Assembly (NCBI RefSeq): GCF_002224675.1
Contig: NZ_NMPZ01000009.1
Span: forward strand, 62,001 to 126,000
Source: Segatella copri
GTDB taxonomy: Bacteria > Bacteroidota > Bacteroidia > Bacteroidales > Bacteroidaceae
Reading direction: 5' to 3'
DNA length: 64,000 nt
Under the pieces are notes generated by a model. That model ran no database searches. It was not told the origin of the DNA and saw nothing but the letters and a program-made list of their open reading frames with translations. The translations under genes and the position numbers were made by a program. Shown piece after piece: positions 52,000-62,056 of the stretch. The stretch's first letter is position 1; the number at the start of each line of letters is the position of its first letter.

Positions 52000-52632
52000 T
52001 TAAGAAGCAATGGCTTGGTTTGCTACGCCAACATTACAGTTTGGCATCTGAGGCATTTTTGCCTTGGCATTAGAGCCACTCATTGCTATAGTTGCAATAC
52101 CTCTCAAGAAGCCACAATCATACGACTGCAATGGAATAGATGCTTCATTGGCATTGTTTCTGAAATCAGCCTCCAACTTTCTCAACTCTTCTTTGTGAGC
52201 ATTTATCAACGACATTGTCTTCCCGATTTCAGCAACGGTGGTCAACAAACCTGCAGCATTACAGGTATCGATACGAACCAGTAGGTCTTGCTTCATCACA
52301 TCATAGTTGAGATTGATTTCTCTGAACACCATGAGTATCTTATTACGAATGAGACTCATATTTAAATCACGAAAAGCCATGTCACTTTTGACCATAGCAT
52401 CAGCAAAGCCTTTATCCTCATAATTCTTATGAAGATAACCATAGATAACATCTATAGGCCAACCTGTTGCATAAGAAACAGTCAAAGACTTATTCTCTCT
52501 TGAAGCCTCTTCCTTTACTGGTGCAACACTCTCAACCACCTCCTTTGCTTCAGAAGGTTCTACTACTGGAAGTGAAACTGTAGCTGCGCTCTCGTTGTCA
52601 CTTTTCTTGTTAAAGATATTAAAGATACCCAT
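52000..52632 (-). CDS. Cytoplasmic protein of unknown function
   Basis: The 210-residue protein begins with a low-complexity acidic lead (MGIFNIFNKKSDNESAATVS, then PSEAKEVVES) and continues as a mostly helical domain (SYATGWPIDVIYGYLHKNYED through LRKLEADFRNNANEASI). No known motif. It is first in the operon that runs down to the calcium ATPase and has its own promoter. Confidence 0.55.
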   Translation of the reverse strand: MGIFNIFNKKSDNESAATVSLPVVEPSEAKEVVESVAPVKEEASRENKSLTVSYATGWPIDVIYGYLHKNYEDKGFADAMVKSDMAFRDLNMSLIRNKILMVFREINLNYDVMKQDLLVRIDTCNAAGLLTTVAEIGKTMSLINAHKEELRKLEADFRNNANEASIPLQSYDCGFLRGIATIAMSGSNAKAKMPQMPNCNVGVANQAIAS

Positions 52633-52675
52633 AATCTCTTGAATTTTTAATTGTTATTATTTTTATTTTCTGGTG

Positions 52676-52683
52676 CAAAGGTA
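52676..52683 (-). promoter_or_regulatory. Promoter -7 box upstream of the 52000-52632 gene
   Basis: Minus-strand TACCTTTG followed by CA, 44 bases before the ATG. It splits the ter-like locus into two transcription units. Confidence 0.55.
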
Positions 52684-52778
52684 TTGCTTTTCTTTCAACA
52701 AGACCGAGAACCCCTAACGTTACACTCACTATACACTCTTTGACACTAACATTTGCATGCAAGGTTATAAGTCATTCT

Positions 52779-53810
52779 TTATTGCCTTAATTTCGACTGA
52801 TAATCAACGCTTTGCTTCAAATACATCATCAAAAGCATCAAACCCAAGAACACCATAACAAGCGAAATAGCCCCTAAATCAGCAAAGGAGTCATATAACC
52901 CATGAACTATAGCAGGAATACTGACTGCAAGAACATATAATCCTCGTCTATACTTTGGATAGAGATGAGCAAACGACAAGAAATAACCTGCAATACCGCA
53001 CCAACAAGCATGAAGGAACGGCAAGCTTGTCAATCTTGCAATGTTCAGGAAGAACGAAACATCATACGTCTGCTCAGCATTTACCGTCATCTGATATTGA
53101 ACTCCTTCAAAAACTCCAAAAGAGATTCCTGCCATCAAGCCATAAAACACCATCGTTTGAGGTATTAACGGTTCCTTTGCATTCCTTAATATAATAAGGA
53201 GCGGTATCATCTTTCCGAATTCTTCCGTAAGTCCAACTCCAAAGACATACCCAAGAATATTAAAAGGAAAATGCACACCTGTAAAAGCATAGAAAGGATT
53301 GACTTTAGGTAAACCTAACAAATCCCATGCAACAAACACACAAAGTTGAGTCAAAAAGAATACATTCAAAGTTGTCTTCAACTTGACCTGATGAGTTTTG
53401 AAACAAGCATAGAAGAACAAGCCCCAAATTATTGAGAAGTACAATGAGACCTCATAAAAAATGAAAAATCCTCCTAATGGTATGGTCATGATAATCATTG
53501 GCAACAATCCCACTAAAGCCAAGATTAAGAATCGCTGATCTGAAAGGAATTGCTTGGAAAACAACTTGGCTTTCGGGAATATTAACTCCGAACCTATCGC
53601 AGACAACTGTGCTAATACATTTCCTTTGTTTGGGACATGACTCTTTAGGTTAGCTTGTTTCAAATAAAAGCCAACCGTCCGTTCAAGACTATCACCATCG
53701 GCAATAGCCTTGTCCTGCTTTAGCACCTCCCCATTGTTGACATACGAGAGCAAAGTTTGCTCATCGTATGGTCCAAAGCGATGATTGTTGCGGATTACAT
53801 AAATGACCAT
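52779..53810 (-). CDS. GYF_2-PrsW intramembrane protease-like protein
   Basis: About 343 residues from the ATG at 53810; a TTG at 53819 is an alternative start that overlaps the stop of the small gene upstream. Residues 1-55 (IYVIRNNHRFGPYDEQTLLSYVNNGEV) are a GYF_2 domain. The rest has about eight helices with the PrsW motifs GLTEEFGKMIPLL (glutamate pair), ISFGVFEGVQYQ and LHACWCGIAGYFL, the putative metal/active-site residues of the CPBP/PrsW superfamily. PrsW cuts anti-sigma factors in Gram-positive bacteria; here the substrate is unknown. Confidence 0.82.
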   Translation of the reverse strand: MVIYVIRNNHRFGPYDEQTLLSYVNNGEVLKQDKAIADGDSLERTVGFYLKQANLKSHVPNKGNVLAQLSAIGSELIFPKAKLFSKQFLSDQRFLILALVGLLPMIIMTIPLGGFFIFYEVSLYFSIIWGLFFYACFKTHQVKLKTTLNVFFLTQLCVFVAWDLLGLPKVNPFYAFTGVHFPFNILGYVFGVGLTEEFGKMIPLLIILRNAKEPLIPQTMVFYGLMAGISFGVFEGVQYQMTVNAEQTYDVSFFLNIARLTSLPFLHACWCGIAGYFLSFAHLYPKYRRGLYVLAVSIPAIVHGLYDSFADLGAISLVMVFLGLMLLMMYLKQSVDYQSKLRQ

Positions 53811-53811
53811 C

Positions 53812-53964
53812 TTATCCAAAGAGTTTATCCATTAACTTATTCCAACCCAATTTTATCAAACCAAACAACAAGATTCCACAAATAATTATGAGTGCCAAAA
53901 ACACTTTTGTTGTCCAATCTTCATCTCCACCAATAAGCCCCCAAAAGATACCACCCAAAAACAT
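53812..53964 (-). CDS. 50-residue single-pass membrane protein
   Basis: Frame from 53964 (MFLGGIFWGLIGGDEDWTTK) with one strong helix (VFLALIIICGILLFGLI) and end NKLMDKLFG. It fits between the kinase stop (53969) and the PrsW start, overlapping the alternative TTG start of the latter. This tight packing supports its being real. Confidence 0.55.
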   Translation of the reverse strand: MFLGGIFWGLIGGDEDWTTKVFLALIIICGILLFGLIKLGWNKLMDKLFG

Positions 53965-53968
53965 AATA

Positions 53969-55444
53969 TTAATTATTTACAAGTTGTACTACTATCAATC
54001 TACCTCCCTGACTCTTATCAAGCAATATCTGCCTACCATCTGTCAAAGGCACATATTCCCCAATACCAATAGGCTTTTTATCCGTCGCATCATACATATC
54101 TGGCAAACGGCGATTAATGAGAATCCATTGATTATTAAAGAAATGGAAGTCACCTACAGGTTTTTTATCCTCATCTGTCGTTTTCTCATTTGCAGAAACA
54201 AGACGATTAGAATGCCACTTATACAAAGTCTGCTTATCATACACCATCAATCTGTAATTCTCAGACATATACTTTCCGTGAGAAGGTGCATAATAGAAAT
54301 TGAGAATAGGCAATTGCCCTTTATATTCTGTTCCACAGAAAGGACATCTTGGCTTGGTAGTATTGTCAAAGACATACCAATGCGCCTCACATTTCGGATT
54401 TTGACAAGGTTGAACCAGATCACAAGTTTTAACCAAAGCATCTTCCCATTCGGCAGCACTTGGACGAGCAGAAGGATTATGAAGTCCATCTATAAAAGCT
54501 CTATCAAATAACTTTTTCAAATACGGACCACAAATTGTATATGGTAGTTTTGTAGGGTCACCTTGTGGCAACTGACTCTTATCTAGATCTTGAGGTTTTA
54601 CACGATTTGTCTTATCTGTCGGATGCTCTATAAATAAAGCCTTTTCTCCCATCGACAACTCTTCATCTTTTGCAGGATCTATATCCCATACTTTGCCACC
54701 TCGCAGAGGATGACGATTTAGCAAGTACATATATATGAGCACAGCTAAAGCATGACGGTCTGTTGCGATACTCGGAAGTTTTTTATTAGGATCGCCAATC
54801 TTCAAGCCTTTGGTTTCCATAACCTCAGGTGCTATAAAATCAGGTGTACCTAAAACTCCTGCATCATATTTTCCAGGAACAACCAATTCGTCAGCATCAA
54901 TAATACAAGAATTACCAGAAATAGGATCTACAAGCACATTTTTATACGATAAATCAGAATGAGCAAGACCGGCAGCATGCAACCTTCTGACAGCACGAGC
55001 TAGTTTTAAACACATGTGTAAATCAGAAAGCCAAGTACCCTTTTGGTCTGCTGGGACAAAACGATTTCTCAATTTTGCAGATGCAAACCATTTACCTTCT
55101 TTTTCCTTACCATCAAAGGGCCCACCTTTAAAGAAATACTTACTTGGATAAAAGGGTAAGACCACACCGATCTTTCCATTCCATTCAACAAGTCGATCTG
55201 GCATAATTAAATAGTCTTTCCAATATTTACCCTCTACAGTCTCAAATATTCGTTTATGGTAAGGGCCTACAATATTTTCCAAACGATTTTTATCACTTGG
55301 TGAAAGAGTCTTTCGATAAAAAGCGACAACGTATGTCTTGTCTATTGAAAAATAAACATCCTTGACACCACCTTGAGCTTTGATTTCATCATAAAACTCA
55401 ACGGTTGTGCCATCAGATGCCTTTAATATTACTTTATTTGCCAT
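53969..55444 (-). CDS. Serine/threonine kinase with zinc ribbon, Ter-system type
   Basis: The 491-residue protein has a divergent kinase domain. AHSDLSYKNVLVD (about 163-175) is the catalytic loop, IDADELV the metal-binding DFG equivalent, and GTPDFIAPEVME the activation segment. The C-terminal third holds a zinc ribbon (CQNPKCEAHWYVF and PRCPFCGTEY) followed by a beta-rich domain. It is 11 bases after a PP2C gene, itself 4 bases after a VWA gene. Kinase, phosphatase and TerY-like VWA protein form the TerY-P triad described for Ter systems. It likely phosphorylates proteins of the locus. Confidence 0.88.
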   Translation of the reverse strand: MANKVILKASDGTTVEFYDEIKAQGGVKDVYFSIDKTYVVAFYRKTLSPSDKNRLENIVGPYHKRIFETVEGKYWKDYLIMPDRLVEWNGKIGVVLPFYPSKYFFKGGPFDGKEKEGKWFASAKLRNRFVPADQKGTWLSDLHMCLKLARAVRRLHAAGLAHSDLSYKNVLVDPISGNSCIIDADELVVPGKYDAGVLGTPDFIAPEVMETKGLKIGDPNKKLPSIATDRHALAVLIYMYLLNRHPLRGGKVWDIDPAKDEELSMGEKALFIEHPTDKTNRVKPQDLDKSQLPQGDPTKLPYTICGPYLKKLFDRAFIDGLHNPSARPSAAEWEDALVKTCDLVQPCQNPKCEAHWYVFDNTTKPRCPFCGTEYKGQLPILNFYYAPSHGKYMSENYRLMVYDKQTLYKWHSNRLVSANEKTTDEDKKPVGDFHFFNNQWILINRRLPDMYDATDKKPIGIGEYVPLTDGRQILLDKSQGGRLIVVQLVNN

Positions 55445-55455
55445 AATATACTTTT

Positions 55456-56892
55456 CTAATACAATATTGCAATCGTTCTATCATCATGGTTACCTGGTGA
55501 CCAGAAGTCTAGCCAGTTAAGAAGTTGTTCTTTGGCTGCTTCATTATCATCAGACAAATCCACCCCTTTTTCCTTTAAATCATTCCAAAGTGCATCCCAT
55601 TTATCAGGATTATTCAAGTTTGCGTCTGTTTCAAACTTTGGGTCACTTACGCCATCTGTCATCAAGAACAATGCAGTAAAGTCTGGAACTATATAAAAGC
55701 GAAGACGCTGGTATAAAGCTGTCGCATCCTTGAATATCTCTGGCATTGTCAAAAATCGAGTTTGACCAGCAAACTCTCCCTCATCAGGTACACCAAGTAA
55801 TTTTATGGTATGCATCTCTTTATCATAGAGACATATTGCACCATCGCCAACCCAAAAAGATGCAACAAACCAACCATAACTAAACTTCTTGCAAATCGTC
55901 AACAATAAAGTCGTAGCATAAATCTTTGTTGGTTGATTTTGTGCAGCAGCCTCAGCATAAATTGCTTTTTGAGCACGAAAGGCAGCCGTACCAACAATCT
56001 TGTAGATATAATCCCCAACCATTTTACGAGCCTCGCTTTCGCTGTCTTCCTTAAACTGGTCATATGTATCTATCTCTTCTTCAAATTTCTTACTATCCAA
56101 CAATTGCTCCTTGCAATAATCGACTGCCGTTTCACAAGCTATTCGAGAACCTTCACGAGAAAAGGGAGCAGAACCAGCTCCATCAGCAACAGCCATAATA
56201 TACCATCCATTTTCAAGATGAGCCATTTTGAAATGGTCATCACGAGGTTTTGCTTCTTGGGCATGCGAACGGCCACGCTTGCTGGCAGCTACAATATCCT
56301 TTTGAGGAGCACCGTCATCCAGAGCCTCAACCTTCACATATTCACATTGTACATCTTCATTCTGATAACGTGGTTCAGGCATATTTTCCCAATCCACAGG
56401 TAAATTCTTCCACAATTTACGTGGGTCTTGATTGATGACAAAAGGAATCTTACGTTCTAAGACGGGTCTATCTTCTGGCAAGAATATACCTTTATATTTA
56501 TAGCATAGCGTCAATTCAAATGTTGATTCAGCCGTTGCTGTACCACCATTACGTAATGGCTCTAAAGTTGGTAAACCACTAATAGTAAAACTATGTCCAT
56601 CCTCCGCCACAGTTATCGTTAAACCATGCATTTCTTCTGATATGCCGCTTACTTCAACAAGCACCATATTTTCATCAGGAACGTTCACTGTCTGTGAATA
56701 TTCCTTTCCTTCTTTAGCATTCGGTATCGAAAATACTAAAGACCTTACTTTATTTTCTGCAACTAAAATATTGTCCATCAGATGTTCTTTATATTGATTC
56801 CACAATTTGTCTGAAAGGAACTTCAAGAAGTCTTCCACCTTCTCGTCGTTCTTCCCTTGACAAACTATATCTATTATCTTTTCTACATTCAT
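55456..56892 (-). CDS. PP2C-type protein phosphatase with N-terminal extension
   Basis: The 478-residue protein has an N-terminal helix and an Ig/cadherin-like segment (about 60-165, FSIPNAKEGKEYSQTVNVPD). The PP2C domain follows: GWYIMAVADGAGSAPFSREGS has the metal-binding DGxG, FLMTDGVSD is the second metal site, and NHDDRTIAILY the last. It reverses phosphorylation by the kinase encoded next to it. Confidence 0.88.
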   Translation of the reverse strand: MNVEKIIDIVCQGKNDEKVEDFLKFLSDKLWNQYKEHLMDNILVAENKVRSLVFSIPNAKEGKEYSQTVNVPDENMVLVEVSGISEEMHGLTITVAEDGHSFTISGLPTLEPLRNGGTATAESTFELTLCYKYKGIFLPEDRPVLERKIPFVINQDPRKLWKNLPVDWENMPEPRYQNEDVQCEYVKVEALDDGAPQKDIVAASKRGRSHAQEAKPRDDHFKMAHLENGWYIMAVADGAGSAPFSREGSRIACETAVDYCKEQLLDSKKFEEEIDTYDQFKEDSESEARKMVGDYIYKIVGTAAFRAQKAIYAEAAAQNQPTKIYATTLLLTICKKFSYGWFVASFWVGDGAICLYDKEMHTIKLLGVPDEGEFAGQTRFLTMPEIFKDATALYQRLRFYIVPDFTALFLMTDGVSDPKFETDANLNNPDKWDALWNDLKEKGVDLSDDNEAAKEQLLNWLDFWSPGNHDDRTIAILY

Positions 56893-56896
56893 AGCT

Positions 56897-57949
56897 TTAT
56901 CCTCTTCCTCTTGTTATATCAGCTCCACCTGCAGCAATCTCACCCAAAGAGCCTTCCATACCACACCAAGGGCAAGCTGTCGTATTTCCGTCTGAACACA
57001 TAATATTACCACATTCACAGACCACTACACCTAATTGTGCGCCACAACAAGGACAGGTTGGTACACCACGCAAAGCAGTAGTATTGATACTCTGGTTAGA
57101 ATTTCCATCAGACAAGCTATTATATGTTTCTTCATCTATAGGATAAGCACCAACCAACTTAAACTCATTCTTCAATAAGCCAAGGTTTCCGTAATCCATG
57201 TCCTTGTACTCAGCCATTCGTTTTGCATATTTTACGAGATAAGTTTTCTTGGTATTGGAGCATTTGCCTACCAACACTACAAAATTCTCATCTATGATAC
57301 AAGGCTTAGAAGTATCTACCTTTTCAAGATTTATACCAGATGTAGGTGCCAACTTTACGTCATCATCACCCATATCCGTCACAGAAACGCTTGTTGCCTT
57401 GATGGAAGCAGTAACCCATTTGAAGAATGACTTGAACGAAATTTCATCAGTATTATTCAAACGAAGCACATTATCTGATATTTGTCCCAGCAACTGCGTA
57501 TTCGCATTATCACCGATAGATATTGCTACAATATTAGCTGAATGACGATACTTCTGATTCCAACGAGTGAAAGCTGAAGTTGGATCATCTGTAGGAGTTC
57601 CATCTGTAAAGAGGAAAATGATTGGTTTCCAATCACCTTTTTTCTCCAAGGTTGTCTTCACTAACGACTTGTCCATATCATCCATCAAAAAGTTAAGAGC
57701 AGCACCTAAAGACGTACCTCCACCAATAGGAAACGTTGGAGGATAGAATTTATACAATTCCGTCAAAGGCGTCACACTTTTTGCTTTACCAGCAAAAGCT
57801 ATCACTGATATATATGCTGTTTCAAGAGCATACGGATCGGTACGCAATTCTTGAACTATCATTCTCATACCATCCTGCACTTGCTGGATTGGCTCTCCTA
57901 CCATTGACTCTGATACGTCAACTAGGAAATATATAGGTAATCTTCTCAT
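56897..57949 (-). CDS. terY: TerY-like VWA protein with C-terminal zinc ribbon
   Basis: The 350-residue protein begins MRRLPIYFLVDVSESMVGEP, giving the MIDAS DxSxS metal site, with FTDGTPTDDPTSAF as the last MIDAS part. The C-terminus has two CxxC pairs plus CECGNIMC and CPWCG, a double zinc ribbon. It is third partner of the kinase and phosphatase. VWA proteins of this type are expected to form metal-dependent complexes, perhaps as the scaffold for phosphorylation. Confidence 0.88.
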   Translation of the reverse strand: MRRLPIYFLVDVSESMVGEPIQQVQDGMRMIVQELRTDPYALETAYISVIAFAGKAKSVTPLTELYKFYPPTFPIGGGTSLGAALNFLMDDMDKSLVKTTLEKKGDWKPIIFLFTDGTPTDDPTSAFTRWNQKYRHSANIVAISIGDNANTQLLGQISDNVLRLNNTDEISFKSFFKWVTASIKATSVSVTDMGDDDVKLAPTSGINLEKVDTSKPCIIDENFVVLVGKCSNTKKTYLVKYAKRMAEYKDMDYGNLGLLKNEFKLVGAYPIDEETYNSLSDGNSNQSINTTALRGVPTCPCCGAQLGVVVCECGNIMCSDGNTTACPWCGMEGSLGEIAAGGADITRGRG

Positions 57950-58010
57950 TGTTAAAATATTATTAAATTGTCAATTTCATTGCATTATTATCAATATTTG
58001 AATCAACATA

Positions 58011-60026
58011 TTACGTAAGTTTTACTGTCAATGTTCTATTGTCTAATTGGCATTGCTTTAGTGGATGTCTTATTACATCCGTATAAATCTCAAATATCAC
58101 ATTCAATGCATTCAGACATCTCTTTTCCGTGTAATTGCCAACCAAAAAATCATCAATCATCCGTGAATAATCATCTGTTTGATACGTAGACATAATAAGT
58201 TCCATAACCTTTTGCAATTCCCAAAATGCTTTTTCATATTCTCCAGAATGAACCAATAACTTAAAAGCATTAAGAGAATGAATCATCAATTCTGCGGAAG
58301 ACATACAAACTTCTCGTTGTCGAATAAAACATATAAAATTGTCACATATAGGATTTGCAACTTTTATTGTTTCGTTCCGAACACTAACAGCTTCTTGCTT
58401 GTTTTCTGTAGTTACTTGTTGATTTACTCTCAACTTATTTAAAAACTCGAAAATTTCATCATCAGAAATTATGTCGCTATATGTTATTGGCTTTGTCAAG
58501 TATAAATCTTGCAGAGATTTTGCACGACTCAAAGCAACATACAATTGTCCCGGAGCAAAAATATGACTTTTCAAGTCTATAATAACCTGATTATAAGTTT
58601 GTCCTTGTGCCTTATGTATCGTAAAAGCATAAGCAAGCTTTATTGGAAACTGATTCGTACGTTGTACAAAAGGAGTCTTTCTCACTAATTTATGCTTTTG
58701 CTCATCATATATCATCTCATAGCGATACTCTGTCTTTTGACTTGCTTTGTATCTATCATTGGGATTTGGGCACATGATTGACATCTTATTTTTATCAAGA
58801 AGAATAGTAAAATAGTCACCATTAAAATCTAGAATAGTACCAAAGTCCCCATTAATGTATCCCATTCGCTTACTACTTTTGGTAAGAACAACTCTTGCAC
58901 CTATTTTAAAGATAAGTTGCGAATCATAAGCTGAAGGTACTATAATTTCTCGAATATCTTCCTTTGAAGGTAATTCACTATGTTTCAAGGTTACAGTTTC
59001 ATCACTATTTCTCTTACGAATAACATACTCCGCATCTATCGTAGTCTTTACCCCTGGCAATTCCTCTAGCTTTTTTGTATTTACATTTCTCACTTCTTCA
59101 TTCGAAGAGGCAATATAGACAGCATCTTTTGGTAAATCTTTATCATCAACAACTCTTCGATTTATTTCATTGATTACCTGAACTTTTCGTTTCTCGCTCA
59201 TTGGCTTTCTGAATTCATCCAATATCTTAACAAACTCAGAATCATTTTGCTGACGATAAGATTTTGCTAATTCAAAAAGTTTTACATTATCTAGTTCTTT
59301 TTGTATAATGTGACTATTAAAGAAATAGATTCCTCCATATTCCCTTTTCAAATATTCATATACTGCATCATCACTTACTATTGGTGGAAGTTGGAATAAA
59401 TCTCCAACTAGTACAACAGCAATGCCGCCAAATGGCAAAGTATTTTCCAATGCCTTTTGACAAATTTGATTCATCATTTCAAATAAGTCTGCACGAACCA
59501 TTGATATTTCATCTATGACAAGAAGTTTTACTCCTATCAATGAATGACGAATAGAAGCAACTTTACCTGATGTTATATTTTCTGGATTCTGATATCCCTC
59601 ATCTAAATTATCAAAAGCACCATAAAAGAAAGAATGCATAGTCCTTGCACCTTTATATAATGATGCCGCTAGATTTGTAGGAACAAGCACCTGACAGCCT
59701 TGAACCTTTTGGGTGATTCTATTAATTAGATAAGTCTTTCCGCATCCTGCCTTCCCATGTACAAAAGTTATGCCAGAGGGAGAACCCATCAAATAGTTAT
59801 ATACCTCTTCTTGTGTACTACATTTTGGCTCTATATAAGAAACATTATCTGCTATATTCATAGGGTGCACTACAGAATCCCCATTCGTTTCGGGAAGAAT
59901 TATCGGCTTATCAATTTGAATAGGACGCATATTAGTCCCCTCTCCCTTGTTTTCTGTTTCCTGGGGAGAGTTTAAACGAATTTTAAGCAAACTTAATACA
60001 TTTTTTAAAAAGCTGTTCATACACAA
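58011..60026 (-). CDS. Pif1/RecD-like superfamily 1 helicase
   Basis: The 671-residue protein has an N-terminal lead of about 75 residues, P-loop VHGKAGCGKTYL near residue 90, Walker B LLVIDEISMV, GDLFQLPPI (motif III), and the C-terminal TIHKAQGQTY and LYVALSRAKSLQDLYL of UvrD_C_2. After residue 540 there is a separate helical domain of about 130 residues. DNA helicases recur in Ter loci, and one model gives them a role in DNA processing under stress. It lies between the TerY-like gene and the AIM24 gene. Confidence 0.87.
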   Translation of the reverse strand: MCMNSFLKNVLSLLKIRLNSPQETENKGEGTNMRPIQIDKPIILPETNGDSVVHPMNIADNVSYIEPKCSTQEEVYNYLMGSPSGITFVHGKAGCGKTYLINRITQKVQGCQVLVPTNLAASLYKGARTMHSFFYGAFDNLDEGYQNPENITSGKVASIRHSLIGVKLLVIDEISMVRADLFEMMNQICQKALENTLPFGGIAVVLVGDLFQLPPIVSDDAVYEYLKREYGGIYFFNSHIIQKELDNVKLFELAKSYRQQNDSEFVKILDEFRKPMSEKRKVQVINEINRRVVDDKDLPKDAVYIASSNEEVRNVNTKKLEELPGVKTTIDAEYVIRKRNSDETVTLKHSELPSKEDIREIIVPSAYDSQLIFKIGARVVLTKSSKRMGYINGDFGTILDFNGDYFTILLDKNKMSIMCPNPNDRYKASQKTEYRYEMIYDEQKHKLVRKTPFVQRTNQFPIKLAYAFTIHKAQGQTYNQVIIDLKSHIFAPGQLYVALSRAKSLQDLYLTKPITYSDIISDDEIFEFLNKLRVNQQVTTENKQEAVSVRNETIKVANPICDNFICFIRQREVCMSSAELMIHSLNAFKLLVHSGEYEKAFWELQKVMELIMSTYQTDDYSRMIDDFLVGNYTEKRCLNALNVIFEIYTDVIRHPLKQCQLDNRTLTVKLT

Positions 60027-60031
60027 TAAAC

Positions 60032-60697
60032 TTAGTTATTTTTATAAACTATCATCGGAAGAGGACTCAGATAGACCTTACCAGGTCCTATCACCTTCAT
60101 CAAACTCAATCCCTCTCCTCGCAAAACATTACCAACAGACCAACCTGCCTGAATCTGTGAAGAAGAGAAACCTTTGAAAGCTACGATATGATTTTCATCA
60201 ATTTCTATCGTTTCACCAATGCCCAGAATCTTTTCTATTGGGGAACCAAGGGAATCAAGAAAAACAGTAGCATTACCATCTATCTTTTGGAAAAGTCCTA
60301 CTCCACCCACTAATCCTTGAAGGCTTATATTAAGGTTCAAGTTTATCTTATTCGTGGATGCAACATAATGTCCACGACGACAGATTAAGTTTTCTCCTTG
60401 CAATCTAATAGGAACGAGAGCACAACAACTACCTGAAAGTACCATTTTTTTCTCCATATTTGTTGGATTATAAAAGCGGATTATCAATATTGATTCACCT
60501 GACAACGCAGATTTCAAGACACCACCCAAAAGGCTTCCCAATCCACCATTGCCAGAACCACTTCCATTAAACTCCACATCACGTTGCAAAGCCTCATCAA
60601 CATAGACAATACTTCCACGCTCTGCATAAAACGATTCTTCTGGTGACAATGTCACTTCAAGAGTCTTATACTCATATCCTACTATCTTGCAATTCAT
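60032..60697 (-). CDS. AIM24 family protein
   Basis: The 221-residue protein is a beta-helix-like AIM24/TIGR00266 protein: AERGSIVYVDEALQRDVEFNG, a glycine-rich loop GSGSGNGGLGSLLGGVLK, then GLGIGETIEI-like repeats. AIM24 proteins of unknown molecular role occur in many Ter-type clusters. It sits 5 bases upstream of the helicase gene and 6 bases after the VWA gene. Confidence 0.83.
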   Translation of the reverse strand: MNCKIVGYEYKTLEVTLSPEESFYAERGSIVYVDEALQRDVEFNGSGSGNGGLGSLLGGVLKSALSGESILIIRFYNPTNMEKKMVLSGSCCALVPIRLQGENLICRRGHYVASTNKINLNLNISLQGLVGGVGLFQKIDGNATVFLDSLGSPIEKILGIGETIEIDENHIVAFKGFSSSQIQAGWSVGNVLRGEGLSLMKVIGPGKVYLSPLPMIVYKNN

Positions 60698-60703
60698 ATC
60701 ACT

Positions 60704-61342
60704 TTATACCACTAAATTTACTTCTGTTGGAGGTGCAGGCAGTTCTACCGGGTCAGTAACACCCATCGTCTTACCACCTCCTATGATATTGATTGATACC
60801 CATTGGAAGAACTTCTTGAATGTATTACTATCCATTGTGTCAAGTGTAAAGACATTGTTAGTAAGCTTCTTCAAAGGTTCTGTTTTTGCCTTAGGTCCTG
60901 CAGCACAAGCCACAATATTTGTGAACTGATGTGCTTTGACCTTTGGTATCACATTATCGTATGCCAACAAATCCGAAGGTTTTCCATCTGTCAAGATAAA
61001 CAATAATGGCATCCAATCGCCTTTTTGCTCTTTAGATCCCATATTCACCTCTGCATCATATCGTTGACACAACAATTCCAAAGCTGCTCCCATGTGAGTT
61101 GGTCCAGCTTCAGGACAAGCAATCTCCGGCAATTGAAGGTTCTCCAATTCGGTCAAAGGAAGAATTTGCTTGACATCCTTATCGTATGTTATAATACTGA
61201 TACAAGCCGTTTCCAAAGCGTATGGATCCAATCGCAAAGATGCTATCATATCCGACAGTCCCACCTTCACAGACTCTATAGGTTCACCTTTCATGGAACC
61301 AGAAGTATCTATCAATATATAAACAGGTAATCTTCTACTCAT
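60704..61342 (-). CDS. terY: TerY-like VWA protein, copy 2
   Basis: I place the start at 61342 (MSRRLPVYILIDTSGSMKGEP), since homology begins there; this gives 212 residues. MIDAS residues DTSGS and TDGKPSD are present. No zinc ribbon. The end PVELPAPPTEVNLVV is nearly the same as that of the next paralogue (PPPPEVNIVV), showing a recent duplication. Confidence 0.88.
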   Translation of the reverse strand: MSRRLPVYILIDTSGSMKGEPIESVKVGLSDMIASLRLDPYALETACISIITYDKDVKQILPLTELENLQLPEIACPEAGPTHMGAALELLCQRYDAEVNMGSKEQKGDWMPLLFILTDGKPSDLLAYDNVIPKVKAHQFTNIVACAAGPKAKTEPLKKLTNNVFTLDTMDSNTFKKFFQWVSINIIGGGKTMGVTDPVELPAPPTEVNLVV

Positions 61343-61405
61343 AATTTGTTTAAAGATTAAATTATAGATGATGCTCTTACGAAAGAGCACCATCCTTAAT
61401 AAAAT

Positions 61406-62044
61406 TTATACTACGATATTAACCTCTGGTGGTGGAGGTGGCAACTCACTCATTGTTGTAGCTTCGCAAGCAGTATCCTCAACAGATTTACTACTTGTAC
61501 TGATTGAAGCTGAGACCCATTTGAAGAAAGCCTTGATAGTCGCACTATCGGCAGTATCTAGCTGAACCACATTTTCTGTGATTTGCTTCAACGTATTGGT
61601 ATTAGCACCTTGACCAGCAGCACAAGCTACAACCATACCACACTTACGCTTCTTGAATTCCTCAAGTCCCTTTGTAATAGAGTCGGTCGGTTCACCATCT
61701 GTCATAATGAAAACCAATGGTCGCCAATCTCCCTTTACCTCAGCTGTGGTCTTTGTAATCTCACTATCTATCTTCTGCGATAGTAGTTCCAACGCACCAC
61801 CTAATGCTGTGCAACCACTTGCATCAATGTTTGGCTGTTGGAATGCCGCCAACTCTGTAAGAGGTGAAACCTGCTGTGCAGATGTATTAAAAGTGATAAT
61901 ACTGATATACGCTGTTTCCAACGCATACGGATCACTTCTCAACGTGGAGATAAGCGTTTGAACGCCATTTTTCACTGCCTCGATAGGTTCACCATACATA
62001 GAACCCGAAGTGTCGAGGAGTAGATATACAGGTAATCTTCTCAT
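61406..62044 (-). CDS. terY: TerY-like VWA protein, copy 1
   Basis: The 212-residue protein begins MRRLPVYLLLDTSGSMYGEP and has the MIDAS parts DTSGSM, GCTALGGAL and MTDGEPTD. It ends ELPPPPPEVNIVV. Three VWA genes with the same N-terminal pattern in a row of eight genes suggest that they form mixed oligomers or recognise different partners. Confidence 0.88.
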   Translation of the reverse strand: MRRLPVYLLLDTSGSMYGEPIEAVKNGVQTLISTLRSDPYALETAYISIITFNTSAQQVSPLTELAAFQQPNIDASGCTALGGALELLSQKIDSEITKTTAEVKGDWRPLVFIMTDGEPTDSITKGLEEFKKRKCGMVVACAAGQGANTNTLKQITENVVQLDTADSATIKAFFKWVSASISTSSKSVEDTACEATTMSELPPPPPEVNIVV

Positions 62045-62056
62045 TTTATAAACATT

